Positions 32,619 to 41,656 are shown, counted from the first letter of the stretch. The stretch: 64,000 nucleotides of DNA from Lentzea aerocolonigenes (GCF_000974445.1 NZ_BBOJ01000022.1:124001-188000); one strand, 5' to 3'. Translations and numbers: made by a program. Notes: generated by a model not told the origin, from the letters alone.

Positions 32619-33658
32619 TAGCTGGGGTAGTCGACGTAGCCGGCCTCGGTCTGGAACCACGTCTCGCGGTCGGTGCTCACGAGCGGCAGGCCCAGCCGGA
32701 ACCGTTCGACGAGGTCGGGGTTGCCGAGGTACGCGCGGCCGTAGCTGATCAGGTCGGCGCCGTTGGCGAGCCAGCGTTCGCCCTGCTCGCGCGTGCTCTC
32801 GTGCGGCCCGATCTGGCCGCCGGGGTTGAGGATGAACGCCGTGGGCCACGCCTTGCGCAGCGCCATCAGCACTTCGTCGTCGGCCGTCGCGAGCACGTGG
32901 ACGTAAGCGATGTCCGGCAACGCTTTCAGCAACGCGTCGTAGAGCGCGGGCATCTCGGACTCGACGATGTCCTGCACCTGACCGCCGGGTGAGAGCCGGA
33001 TGCCGACGCGGTCCGCGCCGATGGCGTCCACCGCCGCCTCGACCGCCTCGACGGCGAACCGGATCCGGCCGGTGACCGAGCCGCCGTAGCCGTCGGTGCG
33101 CTGGTTCGCGTTGGAGGACAGGAACTGCTGGATGAGGTAGCCGTTCGCGCCGTGCAGCTCGACGCCGTCGAACCCCGCCTCGACCGCGCACCTCGCCGCG
33201 TCGCCGAACGCCTGGGCCTGGTCGCGGACCTCACCGGTCGCCAACGCGCGCGGCACCGGTGCGGGCGCCATGCCGGTGGACGTGAAGACCTCGCTGCCGG
33301 CCGCGATCGCCGACGGACCGACGGGCTCATGGCCCGCGACCGCGAAGTGGCCGATGCGCCCGCCGTGCATGAGCTGGGCGAAGATCCGGCCGCCGTTGGC
33401 GTGCACGGCGTCCGTGACGACCCGCCAAGCCGCGACCTGGTCCTCGGTGTGGATGCCGGGCATGAACGGACCGGCCTGGCCGACGGCGTTCGGGTGGACG
33501 CCTTCGGTGACGATGAGACCGGCGGTGGCGCGTTGCGCGTAGTAGGTCGCCGTCGCTGCGGTCGGTTTGCCGTCCACGGCCCGTGCGCGGGTCATCGGCG
33601 CCATGACGAGACGGTTCGGCAGGGTCAGGTTTCCGAGCTGGTAGCTGGTGAGAAGCAT
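32609..33658 (-). CDS. Old yellow enzyme-family alkene reductase
   Basis: 349 aa FMN-dependent TIM barrel. Motifs include LPNRLVMAPMTRARA (FMN binding), QLMHGGRIGH (His), GFDGVELHGANGYL (substrate/FMN His/Asn pair) and SISYGRAYLGNPDLVER-like end (ISYGRAYLGNPDL). It is of the NemA/OYE type, reducing activated C=C bonds with NAD(P)H. The divergent MerR gene starts 59 bp away across a TGACGT dyad, pointing to control by that regulator. Confidence 0.92.
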   Translation of the reverse strand: MLLTSYQLGNLTLPNRLVMAPMTRARAVDGKPTAATATYYAQRATAGLIVTEGVHPNAVGQAGPFMPGIHTEDQVAAWRVVTDAVHANGGRIFAQLMHGGRIGHFAVAGHEPVGPSAIAAGSEVFTSTGMAPAPVPRALATGEVRDQAQAFGDAARCAVEAGFDGVELHGANGYLIQQFLSSNANQRTDGYGGSVTGRIRFAVEAVEAAVDAIGADRVGIRLSPGGQVQDIVESEMPALYDALLKALPDIAYVHVLATADDEVLMALRKAWPTAFILNPGGQIGPHESTREQGERWLANGADLISYGRAYLGNPDLVERFRLGLPLVSTDRETWFQTEAGYVDYPSYQH

Positions 33659-33674
33659 GAGAGCTACACTAGAA

Positions 33675-33696
33675 ACCTGACGTTGACGTCAGAGGT
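33675..33696. promoter_or_regulatory. Candidate MerR operator
   Basis: ACC-TGACGT-TG-ACGTCA-GAGGT: a perfect 6+2+6 inverted core (33678-33691) with partly symmetric ACC/GGT flanks, in the 59 bp between the ene-reductase and MerR starts. MerR operators are typically dyads of this size lying inside an over-long promoter spacer. Confidence 0.5.
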
Positions 33697-33717
33697 AGCT
33701 TTTGTGGCGGAGGTCTC

Positions 33718-34089
33718 ATGCGCATCGGTGAGCTGGCGGAACGCACGGGCGTGAGCGTGCGCGCGTTGCGCTACTACGAGGAGCAGGGCCTTCTCACGTC
33801 CGAACGCAGTGAGAGCGGGCAACGGCACTACAGCGACAAGGCCGTCGACCGGGTGCGGCTGATCCAGCAGCTGTACGCGGCCGGGATCTCCAGCGCGTCG
33901 ATCCTGGAGATGCTGCCGTGCGTGGTCACCGGTGAGGCGTCCCCGCACGTCCTGACCAAGCTGCACGAACACCGGTCGTCGGTGGTGCGGCAGATCGAGG
34001 ACCTGCGGGGAACGCTTCAGCAGCTCGACTCGGTGATCGCCGGAGCCGTCAAGGCGCACGAGTCCGGCGTGCCGTGCCCGCCTGCCTGA
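33718..34089 (+). CDS. MerR-family regulator
   Basis: 123 aa. Winged helix RIGELAERTGVSVRALRYYEEQGLLTSERSESGQRHYSDKAVDRV, then the dimerisation helix with HEHRSSVVRQIEDLRGTLQQLDSVI. A single Cys near the C-terminus (GVPCPPA) could sense thiol-reactive compounds, fitting control of an ene reductase. GGAGG upstream of the ATG. The convergent alcohol dehydrogenase ends 3 bp from its stop. Confidence 0.88.
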   Translation: MRIGELAERTGVSVRALRYYEEQGLLTSERSESGQRHYSDKAVDRVRLIQQLYAAGISSASILEMLPCVVTGEASPHVLTKLHEHRSSVVRQIEDLRGTLQQLDSVIAGAVKAHESGVPCPPA

Positions 34090-34092
34090 GGC

Positions 34093-35133
34093 TCAGATCG
34101 TGGCGGTGTCGATCACGAACCGGTACCGCACGTCGCTCGACTGCACGCGGTCGTAGGCCACGTTGATCTGGTCGGCGTCGATCAGCTCGATCTCCGCGCC
34201 CAGGCCGTGCTCGGCGCAGAAGTCCAGCATCTCCTGGGTCTCCGCGATGCCGCCGATCATCGAACCGGCGAGCGTCTTGCGGCCCGCGATCAGGCTGAAC
34301 AGGTTCACCGAGACTGGCTCCTCGGGAGCGCCGACGTTGACCAGCGCGCCCTCGGTCCTGAGCAACGACAGGTAGGCGCTGAAGTCCAGCGGGGCGGACA
34401 CCGTGGAGACGATCACGTCGAACTTGCCGGCCAGCTCCCGGAACGTCTCCGGGTCGTTGGTGGCGCGGTAGTCGTGGGCGCCGAGCTTCAGGCCGTCGTC
34501 CTTCTTGCGCAACGACTGCGACAGCACGGTCACCTCGGCGCCGAGCGCGCGGGCGATCTTGACGCCCATGTGGCCGAGCCCGCCGAGGCCGACGATCGCG
34601 ACCTTCTTGCCCGGTGCGACGCCCCAGTGCTTGAGCGGCGCGTACAGCGTGATGCCGGCGCACAGCAGCGGCGCCGCGACGTCCAGCGGCAGCGCGTCGG
34701 GGATCCGCACCACGTAGTTCTCGTCGACGACGATCTGCTTCGAGTAGCCGCCGTAGGTGACGTCACCGTTGCGGTCGACGGCGTTGTAGGTCTGGATGTT
34801 GCCCTTGGCGCAGTACTGCTCCAGCCCGCGCAGGCAGTACTCGCACTCGCGGCACGAGTCGACCATGCAGCCGACGCCGACCCGGTCGCCGACGGCGTAC
34901 TTCGTCACCTCGGAACCGACCTCGGCGACCACACCGGCGATCTCGTGACCGGGGACCATCGGGAAGATGCCCTCGCCCCAGCCCTCGTTGACCTGGTGGA
35001 TGTCGGAGTGGCAGATGCCCGCGAACTTGATGTCGATCAGAACGTCGTGCGCGCCGACCGCGCGACGCACGATGGTGGTGCGCTCCAGCGGTGCCTTGGG
35101 TGCGGGAGCGGCGTAGGCAGCGACGGTGCTCAT
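34093..35133 (-). CDS. Zinc-dependent NAD(P) alcohol dehydrogenase
   Basis: 346 aa of the cinnamyl-alcohol-dehydrogenase/YahK type. Catalytic zinc: GICHSDIHQ (Cys), VPGHEIAGVV (His-Glu), with a third Cys near residue 160 (PLLCAG). The structural zinc loop is SCRECEYCLRGLEQYC. The Rossmann motif is VAIVGLGGLGHMGVKIARA. It reduces aldehydes or oxidises alcohols with NADP(H). Divergent from the XRE/MmyB-type regulator at 35280, with a dyad between them. Confidence 0.92.
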   Translation of the reverse strand: MSTVAAYAAPAPKAPLERTTIVRRAVGAHDVLIDIKFAGICHSDIHQVNEGWGEGIFPMVPGHEIAGVVAEVGSEVTKYAVGDRVGVGCMVDSCRECEYCLRGLEQYCAKGNIQTYNAVDRNGDVTYGGYSKQIVVDENYVVRIPDALPLDVAAPLLCAGITLYAPLKHWGVAPGKKVAIVGLGGLGHMGVKIARALGAEVTVLSQSLRKKDDGLKLGAHDYRATNDPETFRELAGKFDVIVSTVSAPLDFSAYLSLLRTEGALVNVGAPEEPVSVNLFSLIAGRKTLAGSMIGGIAETQEMLDFCAEHGLGAEIELIDADQINVAYDRVQSSDVRYRFVIDTATI

Positions 35134-35155
35134 CAGGGTTTCTCCTCGTTTCGTC

Positions 35156-35172
35156 GTGTCGCTTCACGACAC
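35156..35172. promoter_or_regulatory. 17-bp dyad between ADH and XRE regulator
   Basis: GTGTCG-cttca-CGACAC, perfect 6-bp arms, 23 bp upstream of the alcohol dehydrogenase start and about 110 bp from the divergent regulator start. A plausible operator for that regulator; no other support. Confidence 0.45.
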
Positions 35173-35279
35173 TGCTCCCGTTCGAGGGGTCTACCCAGAC
35201 ACCTGGTTTTCGTACGTCCGCCGTGCCTACCACTGGCAGTATCAGGCACGAATGGCCTGGTCCGGGAATACTCGGACGC

Positions 35280-36146
35280 ATGACCGATCCGCGCACCGAG
35301 CTGAGCGAGTTCCTGCGCAGCCGCCGGGCGCGGCTGTCCCCCGACGACGTCGGGCTGCCGCGGTACGGCAGGACCCGCCGCGTGCCGGGTCTGCGCCGCG
35401 AGGAGCTCGCACAGCTCGCGGGCGTGTCGGTGGCGTACTACACGCGGCTGGAGCAGGGCAACGGTCGCAACGTCTCCGCCGAGGTGCTGGACTCGATCGC
35501 GAACGCGTTGCGGCTCAACGACGCCGAGCGCTCGTACCTGCACAACCTGACCCACAGCAAGCCGGGCAAGAAGAAGGCCCCACGAACGCACCTGCGGCCG
35601 GCGTTGAAGCACCTGCTCGACGGCGTCAGCGTGCCCGCGTACATCGGCGGGCGCCGGTCCGACATCCTCGCGTGGAACCCCATGGCCGCCGCGTTGTTCG
35701 GCGACTGGGGCGAACTGGAGCCACGCGAACGGAACTGGGCGCGCCTGATCTTCCTGCGACCGTCCTACCAGGAGCTCTTCGTCGACTGGCAGAGCAAGGC
35801 CGCGGACGTCGTCGGTTTCCTGCGGATGGACGCGGGCCGCTGCCCGAACGACCCCGAGCTCGCCGCGCTGGTCGGGGAGCTCTCCGTGAAGAGCGAGCTG
35901 TTCCGGCAGCTGTGGGCCAAGCACGACGTCAAGGACAAGACCTTCGGCGTGAAGAAGGTGCGCCACCCGCTCGTCGGCGAGATGTCGCTGTCGTGGGAGA
36001 CGCTGCGGATGCCCAGCGAGCCCGACCTGTTCTTCACGACCTACCACGCCGAACCCGGCACCGCGTCCGCCGAGGCTTTGCAGCTGCTCGCGAGCTGGGG
36101 CACGGACGCGACCAGGGCCGGGAAGTCTGTTAATACTCAGGCATGA
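35280..36146 (+). CDS. XRE regulator with MmyB-like ligand domain
   Basis: 288 aa. The helix-turn-helix is in VPGLRREELAQLAGVSVAYYTRLEQGNGRNVSAEVLDSIANAL. The C-terminal part is the MmyB-like PAS-type domain (DILAWNPMAAALFGDW; RNWARLIFLRPSYQELFVDW), which binds fatty acids in characterised members. In actinomycetes such regulators usually sit opposite the dehydrogenase or reductase they control, as here. It overlaps the next gene by ATGA. Confidence 0.9.
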   Translation: MTDPRTELSEFLRSRRARLSPDDVGLPRYGRTRRVPGLRREELAQLAGVSVAYYTRLEQGNGRNVSAEVLDSIANALRLNDAERSYLHNLTHSKPGKKKAPRTHLRPALKHLLDGVSVPAYIGGRRSDILAWNPMAAALFGDWGELEPRERNWARLIFLRPSYQELFVDWQSKAADVVGFLRMDAGRCPNDPELAALVGELSVKSELFRQLWAKHDVKDKTFGVKKVRHPLVGEMSLSWETLRMPSEPDLFFTTYHAEPGTASAEALQLLASWGTDATRAGKSVNTQA

Positions 36147-36436
36147 GGACACCGCGTCTGGAGATCGAGTACTGCACCCAGTGCCGCTGGTTGCTGCGCG
36201 CGGGGTGGACCGCGCAGGAGCTGCTGACCACGTTCACGACCGAGCTCGGTGAGGTCGCGCTTATCCCCGGCACCGGTGGCGTGTTCGACGTCCGGCTCGA
36301 CGGCGAGACGGTGTGGTCGCGCAAGGAACAGGACGGCTTTCCCGACCTCGCGGTGCTCAAGCAGCTGGTGCGCGACCGGGTGGCGCCGGAGAAGTCGTTG
36401 GGCCACACCGATCGCAAGCACTCAGCCGACGCCTGA
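36143..36436 (+). CDS. Rdx/SelW-type thioredoxin-like protein
   Basis: 97 aa. N-terminal IEYCTQCRWLLRAGW carries the CxxC redox motif of the Rdx (SelT/SelW/SelH) family; the second Cys is the position often taken by Sec in animal selenoproteins. GGVFDVRLDGETVWSRK and FPDLAVLKQLVRD complete the fold. Cytoplasmic redox protein of unknown partner. ATG overlaps the regulator stop (ATGA), so it is co-translated with the XRE/MmyB regulator. It converges with the Cys-repeat protein gene, 15-bp overlap. Confidence 0.85.
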   Translation: MRTPRLEIEYCTQCRWLLRAGWTAQELLTTFTTELGEVALIPGTGGVFDVRLDGETVWSRKEQDGFPDLAVLKQLVRDRVAPEKSLGHTDRKHSADA

Positions 36437-36958
36437 GGACAGTCGCGCGTTCTCCGCGGCCTGCGTGACGGTGGGGCCGACCCCGCTGAAGAACACGGTC
36501 GGCTTCGAGCAGGACCCCTTGACCTCGTAGCCGCCCGAGACGGCACGCACGAGCGAGTGGCCGCAGTGCCGTCCTGGTGCGATCTCCTTCAGCAGCCGGG
36601 CCTCACGCGCGGCGTCCGTCAGCGTGGTGCCGTAGGCGTCGACGAACGAGCTGGGGCTGGAGCAGGAGAGTTTCACCTCGAAGCCACCGACGGCGGCGCG
36701 GCTGAGGTTGCCGCTGCACAACGTTCCGGTGTTGTTCTGGAACTGCCGCAGCAGCAACGCTTCGCGGTTCGCGTCGCCGGTGGTGCTGCCGTAGCCGTCG
36801 ATGAACGCGTTCGGGCTGGAGCAGGACGTCTTGACGACGTACCCGCCGGGGGTCGTTCTCGTCAGGTTCACCGAGCACGGTCCTGCCGCTGCGGCCGGTT
36901 CGACCGCGACGACCAGGCTGCCCAGTGTCAGCGCGACGCCGCACAGAGTTGCTCGCAC
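36422..36958 (-). CDS. Secreted protein with three Cys-pair repeats
   Basis: 178 aa from GTG 36958 (GGGGAGG five bases upstream). A signal peptide (about residues 1-25, ending AAAAG) is followed by three tandem repeats of about 47 residues. Each has an N-terminal Cys, a GGY/F-(V/E)-V-K segment, a second Cys in SCSxP, and an (A/N)REA-type helix: CSVNLTRTTPGGYVVKTSC, CSGNLSRAAVGGFEVKLSC and CGHSLVRAVSGGYEVKGSC. Each repeat probably holds one disulfide. I do not recognise the family. Exported, role unknown. Confidence 0.75.
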   Translation of the reverse strand: MRATLCGVALTLGSLVVAVEPAAAAGPCSVNLTRTTPGGYVVKTSCSSPNAFIDGYGSTTGDANREALLLRQFQNNTGTLCSGNLSRAAVGGFEVKLSCSSPSSFVDAYGTTLTDAAREARLLKEIAPGRHCGHSLVRAVSGGYEVKGSCSKPTVFFSGVGPTVTQAAENARLSSGVG

Positions 36959-37082
36959 CGGTCCTCCCCTTGTCTTCTTCAACCTCGCGCGGAGAGGGGA
37001 TCCCGTCAATCGCCCGCACGGCGGGAGGCCAGGGCGCACCTGGCCGCGGTGGGCGCGACGACCGCGGCCAGTGCGGTCCGGG

Positions 37083-37655
37083 TCAGCGCACCACGTCGTA
37101 GACCAGCTTCTGGATGCCGTTCGAGTAGGACTCGCTCTCGACGACCTTCAGCATCTGCTTGTCCTTGTCGGTCTCGCTGAACAGCCGCTTGCCCGCGCCG
37201 AGCAGCACCGGGAACACCAGCAGGTGGTAGCGGTCGATCAGGCCCGCGTCGGACAGGTTGCGGTTGAGCGTCGCGCTGCCGTGGATGGAGATCGGCCCGC
37301 CCTCGGTCTCCTTCAGGGCGGCCACGTCGTCGAGCGAGCGCAGGATCGTGATGTCGCCCCAGTTGTCGACGAGCTGGTCCTCCTTGAGCGTGCTGGAGAC
37401 CACGTACTTGGGGAGCACGTTGTAGCGCGGGAAGTAGTCGAGGGTCGGCCACACCGGGGAGAACGCCTCGTAGCTGACGCGGCCCATCATCATCGCCGCG
37501 GCTTCCTCCTGCTCACGGCCCTTGATCTCGTAGGCGGCCTCGTCGAACTCGATGTCCTTGAAGGTCCAGCCGGAGCTGCGGTGACCGGGCTCGCCGCCAG
37601 GGGCTTCGACGACGCCGTCGAGCGAGACGAACGCGGTGGCGATGAGGGTGCGCAT
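37083..37655 (-). CDS. RibD C-terminal/DHFR-like reductase (YyaP-type)
   Basis: 190 aa. TLIATAFVSLDGVVEAPGG, MMMGRVSYEAFSPVWP and ISIHGSATLNRNLSDAGLIDRYHLLVFPVLLGAGKRLF are the conserved blocks of the stand-alone RibD-C dihydrofolate-reductase-like family, common in actinomycetes and not normally part of riboflavin synthesis. NAD(P)H-dependent; substrate unknown. It lies downstream of the large LAL regulator on the same strand, 170 bp apart, and may be its target. Confidence 0.85.
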   Translation of the reverse strand: MRTLIATAFVSLDGVVEAPGGEPGHRSSGWTFKDIEFDEAAYEIKGREQEEAAAMMMGRVSYEAFSPVWPTLDYFPRYNVLPKYVVSSTLKEDQLVDNWGDITILRSLDDVAALKETEGGPISIHGSATLNRNLSDAGLIDRYHLLVFPVLLGAGKRLFSETDKDKQMLKVVESESYSNGIQKLVYDVVR

Positions 37656-37824
37656 CGGGGTTTCTCCTTGGTTGTCGCACTTGCTGTCATGAGTGCGTCG
37701 AACGGTAGATGCCGGGATCGACACCTCGCGGAGAATTTTTCGGCACGTGTGACGGCGGCGCTGAACACCCCACCGAGTCCAGCGCCGCCGGCGTGCTCGG
37801 AAGTCTTCCCGCCCGCGCGCCGCA

Positions 37825-40566
37825 CTACATGGGGGCAGAGCCCCCAATTAACGGCCGGGCGTAGGAGATGAGGTCCGCACGGGTCGTTCTGCCGGTGCGG
37901 GCCTTGAGGCTCGCGACGTGGCGTTCGACCGTCCGGGGGGACAGGAACAGCCGTTCGGCGATCTCGGTGTTGCCGAACCTGTCCACGACCAGCCTCAGCA
38001 CCTCGTGCTCGCGGACCGTGACGCCTAGTTTGCGCAGCTCGGCGGGCACCGTGTCGTGGTCGCGGAGGCGTCGTTGACGGGGCGCGCCCGCCTCGCGCAG
38101 CACCGCACGGCACGCGGCGGCGACGGCGGGCACGCCGAGCCGGTGGAAGTACTCCTCGGCCTCCCGCACCCACTCCAGCGGCTCGCCCCAGCCGTCGGCG
38201 AGCGCGGCCGGACCGACGAGCCGGAGCCCCAGGTGACGCGGGAGGCCGAGGCCGGTGCTCAGCTCCAGCGCTTCCGCCGCCGCCGTCCCCGCCTCGTCCG
38301 CGCGACCGTCGCGGCCGAGCAGGACGGCACGGCTCCACGCCAGGTAGACGCGGTACAGCAGCACCTGGGCGAGGTGCGACTCGGCGAGCCGCTCGTACTC
38401 GGGCCAGCCCGCGAGGCCGTGCGCGACCCGCACCAGCAGTCGCGGCCCCTGGTAGAAGGTGCCGCGCAGGATCCGCGGTTCCGTGACGGCCCGCTCGACC
38501 TCCTCGAACTCGGCGAGCGCGCGGTCGTACCGCTCCTCCATCAACGCGCAGACCGCCGAGCTGTACGACCAGATCTCCTCCGAGCCGCCGTGGTCGCGCA
38601 GCCGGGCCAACGCCTGATCGGTCTCCTTGCGCCGTCCGTGCATCGCGGCGATGCCCGCCTCGACGGCCACCGCGAGCAGCTGCAACGCGTCCAGGCCCAG
38701 CTTCCCGGCCGCTTCGGCGGCACTGGCACCGCACCGGGCGGCCTCGTCGTACTCCCCGCGGACCAGGTACGTCGACGCCAGGTGCAGGTCGGCGGCGATG
38801 AGGATGACGATCGCACCGGCGTCGAGCGCCGCCCGTCTGGCGGCCAGCAGCGTCGTGACGTCGATCGACAGGTACTTGTCCGCGACGCCCAGCTCCAGCA
38901 ACGCGCGCAGCCGCCAGGCGGCGAGGCCGTGCTGTTCGGCCACCTGCTGCCAGCGCCGGACGTGCTGCCGCGCCTCGGCCAGGTCCTGCCCTCGCGTGCA
39001 CCGGGTGAGCACTTCCAGGGCCTCGCAGACGATCTCCGGGGTGCCGGTGGCGGCCGCGCGTTCGGCGAGCTCACGCGCCTTGGGCAGGAGGTCGAGCTGG
39101 TTGAGCCCGAACAGCAACGTCGCCTTGACGACGTCGACGGCCGCATCGGTCTCCACGGCCGACGCGATCAGGTCGAGCCCGCGTTCCCACTGACCGGCGA
39201 CGGCCGCGACGCGGGCCTGGGCGAGACGGACCGCCGCCCGGCGTGCCGGCTCGGCACCGGCCGCGGTGAGCGCCTGCTGGAGTCGTTCTCCCAGCGCGAA
39301 AGCACGGGCGCCGTTGTCCGCGGGCACGACGACCGCGGCCAGCGGGAGCACGGTGGCGAGCGCGTCGAGCAGGTCCGCGGTGAGGTCCGGGTCGCCGGTC
39401 ATCGCCTGGCCGCGTTCGAGCAGCTCGACGGCGGTCTCGAACCGGCCGAGAGCAGCGGCGTGCTTTCCGGCGCGCACCAGGGAGTGCACGGCCCTGGCGG
39501 TGTCGCCGGCTGCCTCCCACAGCTCGGCGACGAGCTCCAGTTCGGTGGGGCGCAACACTTCCGTGGTTCGCGCGGCCTTTCCGGCGAGCGACGCACGTGC
39601 CGTCGGCGTCATCCGGCCTCTGATCGCGTCGGCGGTCAGCGCGTGCCGGAACCTGTCGCCGTGGACGAGCTGCGCGCGTTCGGCCTCCTGCAACAGCTTC
39701 GTCGCGTCCGCGACCTCCGCGACCTCCGCCACGACGTCGAGCGGGAACACCGGTCCGAAGATCGCGGCGGCTTCCAGCAGCGCGACGCACTCGGGGCCCA
39801 GCGCGTCGACCCGGTGGAGGGTGGCCGCCGCGACGGTGGGAGGCACGGCCCGGAGGTCACCGTTGAGCAGCTCCTCCACGACGAACGGCACGCCGTCGGC
39901 GATCTTGGTGAGCTGGGCCAGCACGTCGGCGGGCGGCGGCTCGCCGAGCAGGTGGCGGGCCAGTTCGGCGACCTCGGAGTCCCGCAGTCCGGTGAGCCGC
40001 AACGCGGACGCGACCCTGCGCGCGACGGCCGAGTCCGCGAGCCGTTGCGCGCCATCGGGATGCGGCCGCAGCGTGCCCAGGAGCAGGACGGGTTCGCCCG
40101 CGAGGTTGTCGAGCAGGTAGTCCACGATCGCGAGCGTCTCGCCGTCCGCGTCGTGCAGATCCTCAAGCACCACAACGGTTTTCTCGGCGGTGAACAGCCG
40201 CAGCACCGCTTCGGCCCTGACCACGGCCGGATCAGGCACCCCGGCGGGCGCGTCCGGGGTCATCCTCAGCACCACGGGCAGGTACGCGCCGAGCTGCCGC
40301 TCGTCCGGAGCCTTGCGGAACGCCGAGAGCACCGCCTCGCACAGCGCCCGCAACGGCACCGCGCGACTCGCCCGGCCCCTGAGCACGCGGAACCCGCGGT
40401 CCGCGACGTGCGCGGCGAGCTCGGACGCCAGCCGCGACTTGCCGATCCCCGGCTCCCCCACCAGGAACACCGCGCCACCGCGACGCTGCTCGGCCCGTGC
40501 CACCGCGGCCCGCAGCGCTGAGGTCTCCTCGCTCCGGCCCACCAGCACCGGGGACTGGAACTGCAT
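37825..40566 (-). CDS. LAL-type LuxR regulator (AAA + HTH)
   Basis: 913 aa. N-terminal ATPase: Walker A VGEPGIGKSRL near residue 40, Walker B-like VVVLEDLHDADG near 135. A long TPR-like helical region covers roughly 300-830. The C-terminal LuxR helix-turn-helix is VTVREHEVLRLVVDRFGNTEIAERLFLSPRTVERHVASLKARTG. Large ATP-binding LuxR proteins of this design activate transcription, often of catabolic or secondary-metabolite genes. The target is not obvious; the DHFR-like gene downstream and the small membrane protein upstream are candidates. Confidence 0.92.
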   Translation of the reverse strand: MQFQSPVLVGRSEETSALRAAVARAEQRRGGAVFLVGEPGIGKSRLASELAAHVADRGFRVLRGRASRAVPLRALCEAVLSAFRKAPDERQLGAYLPVVLRMTPDAPAGVPDPAVVRAEAVLRLFTAEKTVVVLEDLHDADGETLAIVDYLLDNLAGEPVLLLGTLRPHPDGAQRLADSAVARRVASALRLTGLRDSEVAELARHLLGEPPPADVLAQLTKIADGVPFVVEELLNGDLRAVPPTVAAATLHRVDALGPECVALLEAAAIFGPVFPLDVVAEVAEVADATKLLQEAERAQLVHGDRFRHALTADAIRGRMTPTARASLAGKAARTTEVLRPTELELVAELWEAAGDTARAVHSLVRAGKHAAALGRFETAVELLERGQAMTGDPDLTADLLDALATVLPLAAVVVPADNGARAFALGERLQQALTAAGAEPARRAAVRLAQARVAAVAGQWERGLDLIASAVETDAAVDVVKATLLFGLNQLDLLPKARELAERAAATGTPEIVCEALEVLTRCTRGQDLAEARQHVRRWQQVAEQHGLAAWRLRALLELGVADKYLSIDVTTLLAARRAALDAGAIVILIAADLHLASTYLVRGEYDEAARCGASAAEAAGKLGLDALQLLAVAVEAGIAAMHGRRKETDQALARLRDHGGSEEIWSYSSAVCALMEERYDRALAEFEEVERAVTEPRILRGTFYQGPRLLVRVAHGLAGWPEYERLAESHLAQVLLYRVYLAWSRAVLLGRDGRADEAGTAAAEALELSTGLGLPRHLGLRLVGPAALADGWGEPLEWVREAEEYFHRLGVPAVAAACRAVLREAGAPRQRRLRDHDTVPAELRKLGVTVREHEVLRLVVDRFGNTEIAERLFLSPRTVERHVASLKARTGRTTRADLISYARPLIGGSAPM

Positions 40567-40665
40567 GGCGCAGCACAGTACCGGTCAGGAATCGAGAAGC
40601 ACGGCCGAGCCTCCCGCTCCTACCGTTGTCCCCAACGCCAGCGAACAACCGGAAGGACAGGAAAG

Positions 40666-40890
40666 ATGAGCAGCACCAAGGGGATCCGTCAGTTCCACCG
40701 CGTGGTCAGCATGGTCTTCATGGCCACCGTCGTGTTCACGGCGGTCGCGCTGACCGTGGACAACTCCGTGGTGTGGGTGTCGTACGTGCCGCTGCTGCCG
40801 TTGTTCGTGCTCATGGGCACCGGCGTCTACATGTGGTTCCTGCCGGCCATCGCCCGCCGCCGCGCCGCCCGGCGTGCCGCGACCGCCTAA
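40666..40890 (+). CDS. Small two-helix membrane protein
   Basis: 74 aa. Two transmembrane helices (VVSMVFMATVVFTAVALTV; VSYVPLLPLFVLMGTGVYMWFL) with a basic C-terminus (ARRRAARRAATA). AGGAAAG lies just upstream of the ATG. Divergent from the LAL regulator (99 bp). Function unknown; small proteins of this pattern are common in actinomycetes. Confidence 0.75.
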   Translation: MSSTKGIRQFHRVVSMVFMATVVFTAVALTVDNSVVWVSYVPLLPLFVLMGTGVYMWFLPAIARRRAARRAATA

Positions 40891-41636
40891 CCGTTCAGCC
40901 GGTCCTCGATGTGCGTCAGGGTGGCGTTCAACGCCACCCCGTACACCGCGATCCGGCACGCCAGCCACCACAGCGTCGCGTCCGTCGGGGCGACGACCAG
41001 GCCGATCACCAGCTCCCGCACGAGCCGCCGGGTCTGCGCGACCAGCACCCCGACACTCTGGACGATCTCCGCGAAACCCGCGGAGACCGAGCTCAGCCCT
41101 CTGATCGCCTCGATGTTGTGCCCCATCAACCGCAGGTGCTCACCGGCACCGTCCCAGCCCGGCACGTCGGACGCGATGAAGGCCTCGAGTTCCGCAGCCA
41201 TGTCCCGCTGCTCGACCGCGATGTTGTACCAGGTCACGGCATGTGCCGCGATGACCTCCGGCAGTCCGGTGAGCTCGTCCAGCACCTCCTTGAGCGGCCC
41301 GATCCGCTCCATCGCCCCGAGTGCGAGCGGCTCGGCCGGTGCGACGAGCGAGGGCAGGGCGGCTTCGCGCACGGGGTCCGGCACCGGACGCCTCTCCCCG
41401 GCGAGGTCGCACAACCCGGTCACGATCAGGCGCAGGTTCTCCTCGACGTAGGCGACCAGCTCGTCCTGCCTCGCGTGCTTCTCCAGCACGGCGTCGACGA
41501 CCCACCGGCACAGCCGCCCGTACACGGTCTCGTCGCCGACGACGACCGCGCTCGCCCGGTGGACGGCCGCGAACCGCACGCGTACGGCCTCGATCTGGTC
41601 GGCGTGACGGACGATCTGGCCGGGCACGCGACCCAT
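40887..41636 (-). CDS. WXG-like helical protein, possible type VII substrate
   Basis: 249 aa, almost entirely helical. N-terminal QIVRHADQIEAVRVRFAAVHRASAVVVGDETVYG resembles the first helix pair of ESX-type proteins; near residue 165, DVPGWDGAGEHLRLMGHNIEAIRG contains W-D-G between two helices, the WXG turn. No transmembrane segment. It is not linked to the WXG operon at 14.6-17.8 kb. Divergent from the MerR-controlled operon. Confidence 0.55.
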   Translation of the reverse strand: MGRVPGQIVRHADQIEAVRVRFAAVHRASAVVVGDETVYGRLCRWVVDAVLEKHARQDELVAYVEENLRLIVTGLCDLAGERRPVPDPVREAALPSLVAPAEPLALGAMERIGPLKEVLDELTGLPEVIAAHAVTWYNIAVEQRDMAAELEAFIASDVPGWDGAGEHLRLMGHNIEAIRGLSSVSAGFAEIVQSVGVLVAQTRRLVRELVIGLVVAPTDATLWWLACRIAVYGVALNATLTHIEDRLNG

Positions 41637-41656
41637 CGTAGATCGGGAAACCGGGC

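Noticed and set aside
38056..40521. 821-codon plus-strand frame opposite the LAL regulator
   Set aside because: Shadow: the minus frame has Walker A and LuxR helix-turn-helix motifs in the right order.
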